A stretch of DNA of 64,000 nucleotides, from assembly GCA_036435485.1 (NCBI GenBank), contig CM071596.1, positions 66,885,001 to 66,949,000 on the forward strand, in the 5' to 3' direction. Of the stretch, positions 34,839 to 46,176 are shown piece after piece. The notes beneath the pieces were generated by a model. The model saw only the letters and a program-made list of their open reading frames with translations. It was not told where the DNA came from and did not search any database. Positions within the stretch are counted from its first letter, which is position 1, and each line of letters opens with the position of its first letter. Source of the DNA: Saposhnikovia divaricata (taxonomy: Eukaryota; Streptophyta; Magnoliopsida; Apiales; Apiaceae). The position numbers and the translations under genes were made by a program.

Positions 34839-36653
34839 TTGGGTGTGGAAACTCTTCAAGATCAAGCATGGGACAATGATTCAAAGGGAAAAGAAAGTGC
34901 ATCAGGATTAGTTGCTGATGAGGAAGAGTCTAAGAAGGCAATGGTTGTAGCAAAGCCTAAATCATCACTTGCACCACATCAAGTTGATAATGATGACGAG
35001 TGCGCATCTGACAGTGATGATGACTACTACACCCAAGAAGAGCTGGACAACATGGACGATAGTGTCGTGGCATACATGGCAAGGAAGTTCAGCAACATGA
35101 GATTTAGAAAGAGCAACCGACCACAGAGAAAATCTTCATCTTATTATCGGGCTGCTAAGGGTCGTGGTAGTTCATCAGGCTACAAAGGAAAAGGCAAGAA
35201 TACCAGCTACAAATCTCCTTTGGATTTCAAAATGAAGTTCAAATGCTATAATTGTGGTGAAGCTGGACACTTTGCCTCGGACTGCAAAAAGCCTAGACAG
35301 ACTTATCCAAAAGAAACATTTGAAGCTCTCAAAAGCAACTATGAAGCACTATTGAAGGAAAGACATGGAAAACGAGCTTTATTGGTGACAGAAGGAAGAG
35401 CTTGGGATGATTCAGATGAGGAAGACGTTACTCATGTAGCGAACTTTGCGCTCATGGCTGAGACATCAGAGGAACCAGAGGTACCAGTTCTGACTCTTAA
35501 AGTAGAAATGTCTATTGATGATTATAAAGAACAGAACGGGGCTCTTAGTGAAGAGATCTATATGTTGTGCAAAAGCCTAGACTCTTCTCAAAAGGAACAG
35601 AAAACACTTGTTGCCAAATGCAGAATGCTTGAGGCAAAAGTGGAAGAGCTAGAGGCTGCTTGCACTGTAGATACTTCTCTAAGAGACTTTATTAAATCTC
35701 TGGAACACAAGCTTGTCCTTAAGGAAGAAGTAGAAGCATGTCTTAGGAACAATCTAGCTGAGTTAGAAACAAAATGCGAAGCTTACAAACTAGCTGCTAG
35801 TAAAGTGTATGTAGATAATGACACATTTAAGAAGATAACTGGAGTAGGTATAGGACTTGATTATTCTGACCTTCCTAAGAAAGAAGGAAAGAGACCTATT
35901 GACCCTAGTTCCAGTGACCTTAAACAGGAAACACCTAGAATTCTTAAATCGGCTGTCAAACCTATCTACAAACATCTTGTTCCTAGAATAGAAGAAGAAG
36001 AGACTGAATTGATAGCTAGATATGAGATTGAGATGGAAGATCGCCAGAAAGAACAACCTGTAACTCCTATCAAACAAGTTAAAATCAATTTCCCTAGAGA
36101 TGAATCTAGACTGGGATTAGGAGCTAAGGCTGTTAAGCAACAAGGAAAGAGAGAGAAAGGCATAAAAGAGGTTAAGGCTGAACGAATAAAGAAAGCATGT
36201 TATCATTGTAAATCTACTGAGCATCTTTCTTATGCATGCAAAGCTAACATGAATGTTCCTGCTGCACATGCCATGCCTACCACACATACAATGAATAATC
36301 TGCATCAGAATCATGCACAGTGTGGTCAACCTAACTGTATGCCATGCACTTTTAATATCATGCAAACTTTTGTGCATTTAATGAATGCATCTAGCCAGTC
36401 ATGCTCAAATACTGTTGCTAGTTCAAATATCAAGAAAAAGTATGGTAGAGCCAAGACTGTCAGTCCTCCTAAAGTTAGGAGTGACAAACCTTCTCCTAAG
36501 ACTGACAAATCTGTCAAGTCTGAGAAAGGAAAGGAGATAGTCGAAAGCTCTAGTAATATGAAGAAAAGTGCATCTCCTGTTGTTAAATCTGTTGATTCTC
36601 GATCTTATCGTAAAGCCGGGCCCAATCAAAGTTGGGTTCCGAAGAATGTCTAA
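34839..36653 (+). pseudogene. Copia B gag, N-terminal domain missing
   Basis: A 604-codon ORF beginning in what should be the middle of gag. There is an acidic stretch (ECASDSDDDYYTQEELDNMD), a basic region, a CCHC knuckle CYNCGEAGHFASDC near residue 133, a coiled-coil region (about 230-320) and a second Cys/His cluster CYHCKSTEHLSYAC near residue 450. The UBN2-type domain present in Copia A is absent; only about 180 bp of leader lie between the primer-binding site and this ORF. The first Met is therefore probably not the natural start. The ORF overlaps the start of pol by about 20 bp in a different (-1) frame, which may be a frameshift junction. Confidence 0.75.
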
Positions 36654-39600
36654 CCAATCTGTTATTGCAGGGCATTAAGCAGAATAGAAATAAAGTTATA
36701 TGGGTGCTAGACAGTGGAGCATCGAGGCATATGACTGGAAACAAGTCCCTGCTTACAGAGTTGGTTATGAAGGCTGGCCCTTATGTTACCTTTGGAGATG
36801 ACAGCATAGGTGTGACTAAGGGATATGGCAAACTGAAAACTGGCAATGTCATCATTGAAGATATTTCCTATGTTGAGGGACTAAAGCACAATCTGTTGAG
36901 TATAAGTCAATTCTGTGACAAAGGTTACGAAATTGTCTTCAACAAGAAAGGTGTCTCAATCACTCACATCAAGGAAGGCTCACTAGCTTTGAGAGGAGTT
37001 CGAAAGGCAGATCTTTTTGTTGCAGATATGGATTCAGCAAATCAGAATGAGGTCACCTGTTTCTACAGCAAAGCCTCGGATGATGAAAGCTGGTTATGGC
37101 ACAAAAAGCTATCTCACTTAAACTTCAAAATGATGAATGCTCTCGCGAGGCGAGAATTGGTGAGAGATCTACCTCAAATGGAGTTCGCTCCGAAAGGACT
37201 CTGTGAAGCTTGTGAAATGGGAAAGTCGAAGCGAGCATCGCATAAAAGCAAAGAAATTTCTAGTATTACTGAGCCTCTACAACTTCTTCATATGGATTTG
37301 TTTGGCCCAGTGAATGTCCTATCTTTGTCTAGGAAAAGATATGCTTTGGTAATCGTGGATGACTTCTCCAAGTATACATGGGTATTGTTCGCAATGACGA
37401 AAGACGAAGTACCTTTCTTAATCATTGATCACATCACTCAAATTTAGAATGTTTCAACACTTACTGTGAAGACGATTAGATCAGACAATGGCACTGAATT
37501 CAAAAACGCAGTGCTAAATGACTTCTGTGTATCTAAAGGAATACGTCGTCAGTATTCAGCCCCGAGAACTCCACAGTAAAATGGAGTAGTTGAAAGGAAG
37601 AATAGAACTCTGGTTGAAGCAGCAAGAACTTTGTTGTATGATTCAAAACTTCCTTTGTATTTCTGGGCCGAAGCAGTGAGTACCGCTTGTTACACTCAAA
37701 ATAGAACCTTAATCATAAAAGATAAAGAAAAGACACCATGTGAGCTAATGAACAACAGAAGACCAACAATCAAATACTTTCATGTCTTCGGAGCAAAATG
37801 CTATGTGCTTATAGATGATGAAAATCTAGGCAAGTTTGCAGCAAAAGCTCGTGAAGGAATCTTTGTTGGTTACTCTACAGACGTGGTGGCAGCTTATAGA
37901 GTGTTCTTGGTGAATGATCGAAAAGTGACTGAAAGTTACAACGTCAGATTCGACGATACCAAACTCTCATCAATTTCAAGAGATTCTAGTGAACCTCAGT
38001 CCCTAAAATTTCAGAATCTGGACTTAGAAGATCTTGAAGATGAACCTGAGTTGGTTGTTCCATTAAATGTTCCAAGTGTACGTGAAGAACCTGAGTCTAG
38101 TGAACAAGCTAATTCTACAAGATCAGGAGAGACTTCTTCAGTACCAACCGGCAACAACTCAGGGGGAGTAAATAGCAGCTCAAGGACTACTGTTCAAGGC
38201 TCGAGTCGAGTTGACTCTAGTTCTGTAGGAGCTAGCACTAACTCAGGGGGAGTTAGTGAAAATAATCAAAGTAGTCAGCACCCCATCTCAGAAAGTCAAG
38301 CTGAATCATCTAGACAATTTCCAGGTGAACGGGTATGGAATAGAGACCATCCGTTTGAGTTAATTATTGGTGATCCAGATGCTGGTGTGACTACTAGAAG
38401 AACTGCAAGAGCTGACATGGCTAATATCTCCTTATATTCTGGGTTCTTATCCAAGCTTGAACCTAAAGAAATAGAAGAAGCTCTTGGCGATGCTGATTGG
38501 GTGATTGCAATGCAAGAGGAACTCAATCAGTTTGAAAGGCAGAAAGTTTGGAAACTGGTACCCCGACCAAAGAACAAATCCGTAATTGGAGCTAGGTGGG
38601 TATTCAGAAATAAACTGGATGAAAACGGACTTGTAACACGAAACAAGGCTCGTTTGGTTGCAAAAGGTTATTCTCAGCGAGAAGGAATTGATTATGATGA
38701 GACCTATGCACCGGTTGCAAGACTTGAGGCAGTCAGGATGTTCTTGGCATTTGCAGCACATAAGAACTTCAAGGTATTCCAGATGGACGTGAAAAGTGCC
38801 TTCCTGAACGGAGAGTTAGAAGAAGAAGTGTATCTGGAACAGCCGCCCGGCTTCATTGATCCAGAACATGCAGATTTTGTGTATCTACTCTTCAAATCTG
38901 TCTATGGCCTCAGACAATCCCCAAGGCGATGGTATGAAACCCTATCCTTATTCTTAATTGAAAATGGTTTTGTTAGGGGAGTAATTGATAAAACATTGTT
39001 CTATAAAGTTGTGAGAAATGACTTAATACTTGTTCAAGTATATGTGGACGATATTATTTTTGGGTCATCAAATGAGCGCTTGTGCGAGAAATTTGCCAAG
39101 CTAATGCAGGAAAAATATGAGATGAGCATGATGGGAGAGCTGTCCTTCTTCCTTGGATTACAGATCAGTCAGAGAAAAGATGGTATCTTTATCTGTCAAT
39201 CCAAGTACGTCAGAGATTTACTCAAGAAGTATAATCTAGAAGATGCATCAGCAGCTAAGACTCCCATGGCAACAGCCACGAAGCTTGATGAAGACAAATC
39301 AGGTAAATCAGTTGACATCACAAGCTATCGAGGTATGATTGGCTCACTCCTCTATTTAACTGCAAGTAGACCAGATATAATGTTCGCAACTTGTTTATGT
39401 GCAAGGTTCCAAGCGGATCCTAGAGAATCACATCTCATAGCCGTCAAAAGAATTTTTAGGTATCTCAAGGGCACACCAAATCTAGGGATTTGGTACCCAA
39501 GAGATACAGGTTTTAATCTTATTGGCTATTCGGATTCAGACTATGCAGGTTGCAGGATTGATAGGAAAAGCACATCTGGTGCTTGCCAATTTCTTGGCAG

Positions 39601-39985
39601 AAGATTGGTGTCCTGGCAAAGTAAAAAGCAACATACAGTATCTACTTCTACTGCTGAAGCTGAGTACATTGCTGTTGGAAGCTGTGTAGCTCAAATACTG
39701 TGGATGAGGAACCAATTGAAGGATTATGGCATAGAGCACAAGAAAATTCCAATCATGTGTGACAACACAAGTGCCATTGCCATAACCAACAATCCTGTAG
39801 ATCACTCAAGAACCAAGCATATTGACATCAGGTATCATTTCATAAGAGAACATGTCGAGGAGGGGACTGTGGAGCTACATTTTGTGCCCACAATGCAACA
39901 AATTGCAGATATATTCACCAAACCTCTTGATGAAGTAACATTCAATAGGTTGGTTGGTGAATTGGGAATGCTTAACACAAGTTAG
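36632..39985 (+). pseudogene. Copia B pol (protease, integrase, RT, RNase H) with two stop codons
   Basis: One continuous frame apart from a TAG at 37445-37447 and a TAA at 37577-37579, both in integrase. Both are positions where a Gln codon would be expected, so each fits a single C-to-T change. Domains in order: aspartic protease (WVLDSGASRHMTG), GAG-pre-integrase (LWHKKLSHLNF, CEACEMGKSKR), integrase core (LLHMDLFGPVNV, SDNGTEF, then NGVVERKNRTL), reverse transcriptase (ARWVFRNKLDENG, FQMDVKSAFLNGELEEEVY, catalytic YVDDIIFGS) and RNase H (GYSDSDYAGCRIDRKSTSG, STAEAEYIAV). Pol would copy and integrate the element. Apart from the stops it looks well preserved. Confidence 0.92.
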
Positions 39986-41808
39986 TAAAGCCTTCTATCT
40001 GTAAAATCCATGTTTATGTTTGTATGTGCAAGCTAATCAATCATTATGTGCTTAGACTTTAAAATGCCTAATTAATGATTGTTATAGGTTGCATATAGTG
40101 TGATTTTGCATGAATTCATTGTGTTTTAAGTGTCTTTTATAGCACAAATCTGTGAATTTATGCTTGTTAGATTGCATGATCATAGGGGGAGTTAAATTCA
40201 TAATAGTCTAAATATTGCATGATTTTTAGATGAATTTACCTGTGTTTTTCATGTAATTAGAGGCCTTAGAATTATCAAGGAAGGTTTTAATTATGTCATA
40301 TTTTAAAATCCTTGAATTGATATTTATATTAATTTGGCAAAATTAATTGTTGAGTTTTTCAAAGAAAAAATTGTCAAATTATTCTAAGTATCTTCAAAAT
40401 TTCGAGTTAGTCTCTATCTCGAAACTCATGTAGAAATTCGACTTGAATTTCGACTTGAGCTTCCAGGGTGAAGTTTTGAAAATTCTAAGTCTGGGAAGAA
40501 TTTCGAGTTAGTACCTATCTCGAAATTCATCTCGAAATTCGACTTAGAGTTCGAGTTCGAGTTACCAGTGTGCCTAGTTCTATCTTCAAAATATTCGAGA
40601 TAAAGTCTATCTCGAATTTTATCTCTAAGGTTGAGATGAGGTTTCCATTAAGGGAATATTTTGAAAAGAACTGAGAATTAACTTCGAGTTAGTCTATCTC
40701 GAACTTTATCTCGAAGTTCGACTTGATGTTCGAGATAGAGTTCTATCTCGAAACTCAACTCGAATTTCGAGTTGGTGTTCGAGATAGAGTTCTCAGTTAA
40801 GCTAAAGGGAATTTTTCGAGTTACACTCCTAACTCGAAACATATCTTGAATTACCCTGGACTTTTTGATTCAAGGAAATATTTTGGAAAGAATTTGAGAT
40901 TAACTTCGAGTTAGTCTATCTCGAACTTTATCTCGAAGTTCGACTTGATGTTCGAGATAGAGTTCTTAGTCTATCTCGAAACTCAACTCGAATTTCGACT
41001 TGATGTTCGAGATAGACTCTAACTCGAAAAGTATCTTGAATTTTCTTTTTTCCAAGTTTACTACAAATCAATAATGTTCAAGATAGTATTTCCCTATAGT
41101 TTCTGCTGTAATTTTGGTTAAAGTGCTTCTTTGTGCATAATTGTTCGAGTTAACCTCTATCTCGAACTTTATCTCGAAGTTCGACTTGATGTTCGAGATA
41201 GAAAAGTTCGAGATAGAAAAGTTCGAGATAGAGTTCGACTTAGATGTCCCCTGTATGGACTTAGTACTTTTCACATTTTTTAACAGGGACATTTTTGTCA
41301 TTTCTCATTCACCTATATATACATCTCTAACTCGATGCCTAATTCACTTTACCTAATTCTAATTTTCAGCAGCCGTTTCACAAGAACAGTGCGATTTCAC
41401 TAATTACATACCTTTGATCCGTGTTTTTGTGATTAAACTCGTACTAATCACGAATTACTGCCGATTTGTTGACTGCTATTGTCTGTGTTAACCTTAATCT
41501 TTGTGTTAGTGTGTTTTGTGAACATCCATACACGCGCATATACATACACACGAACATATATTGTTTGTGTACTGTTCATAAACGCGATTCCATTTTCTCC
41601 ATCTATAAACACACACGATTCCACTGGTATACACACGAAATAGTAATTGGTTGTTGAATTGAATCCCGTAGTTTGATTTCTCAGATTCCGTTTGGTGTTC
41701 TTGAAAAATTAAAAGGGTTACAATTCTCTTTTGTAATTCGGAAAATTAATTGTTTTTCAAAATTAAAATAAAAATTCACATCTTCTTAAAGAAAAACATT
41801 TAATCAAA
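39986..41808 (+). repeat. Spacer of Copia B with TTCGAGATAG / CTATCTCGAA repeats
   Basis: Non-coding spacer between pol and the extra ORF. A polypurine-tract-like ATAGGGGGAGTTAAAT sits at about 40182. From 40395 to 41240 the sequence is dominated by direct and inverted copies of TTCGAGATAG, CTATCTCGAA and TTCGACTTGA. Three near-identical units of about 60 bp, each starting TTCGAGTTAGTCTATCTCGA or a close variant, lie near 40683, 40907 and 41146. The 41350-41808 part reads like a CT-rich leader for the next ORF. Confidence 0.85.
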
Positions 41809-44800
41809 ATGGCTCACCAATTTTCCCTTGCTAAAAACAATTTTTACAATATTTCTACGGAAATTGGTGATCAACTCCCGCGGTTTAAGTTTTGGATACG
41901 ATTTCTCAATTTGTATTCCAAAGCTAGCCAAGCTTTTACTGCTAAACCTACACTAGTACATGATGCTTTACAGCAATTATGGACTAGTGCGGTTACTTTT
42001 GGGAGTAAATCAACCCCCTACGGTTTCAGGTTTACCTTAGCGGGTCAGGAATATGAGGTGACAGAACAAATTGTCAACAGAGTTCTAGGATTCCCAATTA
42101 AAGATGCCTATGATCCAGAACCTACTGCTGCAGAACGCCTCAGATTCTTTGAAGAAATTGGATGTTATCCTACAAAAGGCCCAATCACGGGAAATATCCA
42201 AAAGCAATTCTTCCATGCGGAATGGAATTACTTTTTCGAGGCCATCACAAGATGTTTTCGGGCACGCGAAAAAGACTTTCATCAAATTCCAATTCCCATG
42301 CAAACCTTTGCAGTTGCCCTAGCAAGAGAACTGGACATAAACTATGGACGCATAGTTCTCTCTGAGATAGTGGCCTCAATGGGATCCCTTGCAAGCAGAG
42401 ACCTCTCTACCACTGATGTCGTCTGCTGGTTTCCTCGGTTTCTTCAAATGCTAATCAATGACTTAATACCGAAGGATGCTCTTGCTATTAGACAGGGATT
42501 TGCCAGAAGCCCCACATCTGAATCGCTAGGGATGGGCACTAAGTCACTTGCAACCATTGCTAATCAGGATAAACATCAAGGTAAACCAATGTCTACTCCT
42601 GAAAATATTCAAATGTGGCTTAGATATGATGCAGGAGTTACCAATTTGGAGGCATCATCACAAGTCTCATCACATGCTCAAAATCCATCTGTTCATGCTG
42701 AGGCATTTGATGAGATTCCGGATGAGGAAAGCGATGATGCACAAGGTAATCAATCAGGTAATCTCTCTCTGCATACTATTCATTCCTCCTCCTATGTTTC
42801 TGATTCCGCGACCCGAGAGACTGCTAACCCGCAGGATCTATCCCAGGGTAAGAGCCATATTTCTGACTCTGAGTCTGATACACATTCCTATTCTTTATCA
42901 CCCCTGTTAACGGAAGTCAGAAAACCAGCACGTATATTTATACAAGATGATGAGGAGAATGAACCCGAAGAGCAGCAACTTATTCGCAAGAAAGCCAAAC
43001 TTTTCCACGCTGCTACTTCACAACCACAGTCAAACCCTAGCGTGTCACACGCAACCACTCCACCTCACGCGAGTGGTTCACCCCTTGAACATTCTGCACA
43101 TAGGGATTTTGATTTTGGTGAGGATGATGTGCCTCTTGATGATACTGTTGCTTCAAGAGGACATGAAGTATTAAGAACTTCAGCCGTACCTTCACCGGTA
43201 CGTACTGATGCTGCAAAGAGGATCGGTTCTGATGTCGTACAAGGACACTTTGCAGCCTCTCAGACTGAGATTCCAACTCAGGAACAAACAGAATTTGATC
43301 CCATAACTGTCAACAACATTTCTTATCAAGTTTCTGCAGGTACAGCTTCACTTTTTGGATCAATCATTGAAGACATACACGAGCGTGAGACAGGGAGTGT
43401 GTGTGAGAGGTTAGGGAGAGAGGGACCTTCATTTTTAAGGCCCGAAACTGAGCGCCAAATACCAACAGAACGAGTATTAGAGCGAGGTCACCTAAACCAA
43501 ACACCGTCCCTTCATATTGAAAATTTTGATACTCGTATGACTTCAATGGAAAATCAGATGAGGCAGTTCGGGCAGACAATGGGGCAGTTCGGGATCAATA
43601 TTGGAAACAACCAAAGGGCTCTAGACGACTACGCAGCAAGAATGGCAAGTCAAGCTACAGCTTTTGATGATTTGACAAATAAGGTCAATGACTTGGGCCA
43701 TGCTGGTGGTGTCTTGGGAAGCACTCTCAATGAGAGGATGGGGGCATTGGAGTCTACAATGCATACAATGACTGTGGAGATCAGTAGAATGATGTTCGCA
43801 GTCAGAAGTTTTGTGCCCCCGGAGTGCTTCGAGTCGGAACAACCTCCCCCCGATGCTGGAGCAGGTGGTGCAGGTGGTGCTAGCGGAGCGGGAGCCTCTG
43901 GTTCTGGTTTTGGAGGTTCCTATGCAGCTGGTGGATCTGAAGACCATGGTGGAGCTCAGGATAACTCACCTAAGGGGGAGAGTGGAAAGGAGACGAGACA
44001 GCAGGCAGTTCACATCGAAGAAATTGAAGAACCCGCTGATCTTGTCAAGGAACCAGAAGTTGAGCCGTCTGTTGATGAAGAGGCTCTGAGGATGAGAAAG
44101 GGTAAGGCAGTAATGGTTGATGAACCATTTGTTGATCTGAGTCATCAGGAAACAGTACAGGAGGTACTTGACTCAGATTCTGACATGGAAGACGTACCGC
44201 TGGCACATGCAATAAAAAGATCTTTGAAGGAACAAGGTGGAGGTGCTGGGATGTCTTCTGGAATGCCTGAGGAACTTCCTGTTGATGAGGAAACCCTTAA
44301 AGCTCAACAGTTAGCCTTGGAACAAGCTCAGTTCCATAAAATGAAGATGATGCAAGAACATGCTGCGTTCCTAGAACAGAAGGTGGAGCTACAAGGGAAG
44401 CAGTATGAGTATGAGCTTGCAAGGCTGGCTAATCCTCAAGTTGATCTGGACAAACGAAGGATAGGGCAGAAATGGGATGAAGCAAGGAGGATAATGATGG
44501 GACCATGTGCAAAAGGAGTTCATAACAAGGATGCAGATGATCTGTTCTACAACTTGAATTTGCAGAATCCAATGACTGGGGACTATATAAATGCTTTGAA
44601 GAGATTAATTTCTAAAGTCAGGGTTGGATACAATGCAAATCTTAAGGAGTGGCAGGTTATCTTGTCTTTGGTAGAAGGAGTCCCAACATCTTTCCTATAT
44701 GTGGATGACCAATTCATAATGAGAAGATCTGCGTCAGAGTTGTTCTTGCTAGCGACTAAAATTCAGTACTCACAATCTGAGGAGCTAAGCATTCTGTACA

Positions 44801-45831
44801 GGGATCAGTTAATGCAGCTAGCAGAGGACAAGGGTCCAGAATTCTCAGCTTATCCAAATTTTGTCCGGATGGTGGTTCAAGGAAAGATGAAGAGGGTGAG
44901 CATGGAGGAAAAGGACTTAATGGAACTTTCAGTGGAATCTCTTAAAGCTGTATGTAGACAAATGATGGGTAAGGGATTCGCCTCTGAGCTTAAAGATAAA
45001 TCCGTGAGGATCATTGAAAGAGTCATATTCTTGAAGAGCAATGAGGTGTGGAAGTGTGATGTCATTGCTCCAAACCCTCTCGACAATGTGAAGATTGAGC
45101 CGGAGCTGATAGAAAAGAAATGGAATATTCTTCAAACAATGAAGAATGTAGATGAAGCTTTGACTCTTCCTTCTGGAGAACTGGAACAAGGAGAAATAAG
45201 GGAGGCAGTTGGCGTTCCAGGGAAAGATAGTGTATACTGGATACACTCTTATGCTGATGATACAGCTGATGCCTTAGCATACATAGATGCAGACCAGAAA
45301 CAAACACTCTTGCATATGAGTAGACAATGGCTGCTACAGACTCAAGATGCTGCATTTCTAGAGAAAGTGTTATATGTGTTCAAATGGGGCGAAGTGGAAG
45401 TCAAGTTTGTTGAAGAAAAGCAGAGACTCATGAGTTACCTGTCTGAAGTAATTGTGGAGAAGAAGCGAATGGAGCGAGATGCGGCTAGTGTCTATAATAC
45501 TGACCGTGTCAAGGGCTACCCCAAGATGATATATCGTTATCTCAAAGCCACTAAATCTCATTGGAAACCTCAGCTCATAATGAAGAACTTTGAGGAAATT
45601 CCAAAGATCAGGACTACTCAGGAGGTTGATAAACTCAGAAGGCTTTTCAAACATCCTAACCCAGAGCCCAGGAACCCTCTAGAAATGGAAGCTGTAAGTC
45701 TGTTGAATGCTAGGTGGAAGCAGCTTCACGATCCAGTGTACAAGAAAGAACAGCAGCAGAAGGAGAAGCGCAAAAGGCAGAAAGAAGAGAGAGACCAAGC
45801 TGCTGAAGCTAGAAAGAGGAAACGGAATTAG
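41809..45831 (+). CDS. Extra ORF of Copia B, 1,340 residues, function unknown
   Basis: An intact ORF in the position where Sireviruses may carry an env-like gene. I see no signal peptide or hydrophobic membrane segment, so envelope function is not supported. Residues 1-220 look globular (FWIRFLNLYSKASQAFTAKP, GFRFTLAGQEYEVTEQIVNR) and resemble a conserved domain of plant transposon-encoded proteins, from memory. Residues about 260-520 are Ser/Thr-rich and acidic. About 560-680 form a coiled coil (MTSMENQMRQFGQTMGQFG). A Gly/Ala run (GAGGAGGASGAGASGSGFGG) follows, then a second coiled coil near 850-910. Next is a 400-residue C-terminal region, and last a basic tail (KEKRKRQKEER, RKRKRN) that could be nuclear targeting. 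The start at 41809 follows a clear leader and is the first Met. Confidence 0.75.
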   Translation: MAHQFSLAKNNFYNISTEIGDQLPRFKFWIRFLNLYSKASQAFTAKPTLVHDALQQLWTSAVTFGSKSTPYGFRFTLAGQEYEVTEQIVNRVLGFPIKDAYDPEPTAAERLRFFEEIGCYPTKGPITGNIQKQFFHAEWNYFFEAITRCFRAREKDFHQIPIPMQTFAVALARELDINYGRIVLSEIVASMGSLASRDLSTTDVVCWFPRFLQMLINDLIPKDALAIRQGFARSPTSESLGMGTKSLATIANQDKHQGKPMSTPENIQMWLRYDAGVTNLEASSQVSSHAQNPSVHAEAFDEIPDEESDDAQGNQSGNLSLHTIHSSSYVSDSATRETANPQDLSQGKSHISDSESDTHSYSLSPLLTEVRKPARIFIQDDEENEPEEQQLIRKKAKLFHAATSQPQSNPSVSHATTPPHASGSPLEHSAHRDFDFGEDDVPLDDTVASRGHEVLRTSAVPSPVRTDAAKRIGSDVVQGHFAASQTEIPTQEQTEFDPITVNNISYQVSAGTASLFGSIIEDIHERETGSVCERLGREGPSFLRPETERQIPTERVLERGHLNQTPSLHIENFDTRMTSMENQMRQFGQTMGQFGINIGNNQRALDDYAARMASQATAFDDLTNKVNDLGHAGGVLGSTLNERMGALESTMHTMTVEISRMMFAVRSFVPPECFESEQPPPDAGAGGAGGASGAGASGSGFGGSYAAGGSEDHGGAQDNSPKGESGKETRQQAVHIEEIEEPADLVKEPEVEPSVDEEALRMRKGKAVMVDEPFVDLSHQETVQEVLDSDSDMEDVPLAHAIKRSLKEQGGGAGMSSGMPEELPVDEETLKAQQLALEQAQFHKMKMMQEHAAFLEQKVELQGKQYEYELARLANPQVDLDKRRIGQKWDEARRIMMGPCAKGVHNKDADDLFYNLNLQNPMTGDYINALKRLISKVRVGYNANLKEWQVILSLVEGVPTSFLYVDDQFIMRRSASELFLLATKIQYSQSEELSILYRDQLMQLAEDKGPEFSAYPNFVRMVVQGKMKRVSMEEKDLMELSVESLKAVCRQMMGKGFASELKDKSVRIIERVIFLKSNEVWKCDVIAPNPLDNVKIEPELIEKKWNILQTMKNVDEALTLPSGELEQGEIREAVGVPGKDSVYWIHSYADDTADALAYIDADQKQTLLHMSRQWLLQTQDAAFLEKVLYVFKWGEVEVKFVEEKQRLMSYLSEVIVEKKRMERDAASVYNTDRVKGYPKMIYRYLKATKSHWKPQLIMKNFEEIPKIRTTQEVDKLRRLFKHPNPEPRNPLEMEAVSLLNARWKQLHDPVYKKEQQQKEKRKRQKEERDQAAEARKRKRN

Positions 45832-46164
45832 GGTTAAAGGTCAGAGTGGTGTGAACTTGAAGTTGGAAAAACTTCATGTCTTTCGGTTGCTTTAACTCAC
45901 TTGAGGAAATTCACCTTAGAGTGAATCCAATAAGGTGATATAAGTTTGACTAGAAGGTATGAAATAATCCAGGTGATAGGAATCATTCAAATGATCTTTA
46001 ATTCGAGGTTCGAATTCTGTTTCTAGTTTTTATGTTCATTGTATTGTTTTCAAGTTCTTTTCAATTGTATATTATTCAAGAATGTAATGTTAATTATCTT
46101 TTCTCGTCTCATTGTTTAGTTGAGTTATCCTTCATTAATTTGAATGTCATTGTTAGACAATCAA
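45832..46164 (+). other. 3' untranslated region of Copia B
   Basis: Non-coding, AT-rich sequence between the extra ORF and the polypurine tract. No further feature seen. Confidence 0.6.
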
Positions 46165-46176
46165 ATTGGGGGAGAT
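46165..46176 (+). promoter_or_regulatory. Polypurine tract of Copia B
   Basis: ATTGGGGGAGAT immediately before the 3' LTR. Similar GGGGGAGT sequences recur inside the element at about 38162, 38246 and 40185, a feature reported for Sireviruses. Confidence 0.75.

Noticed and set aside
41809..45831. Viral-type envelope gene
   Set aside because: The position fits, but no signal peptide, membrane anchor or cleavage site is visible in the translation.
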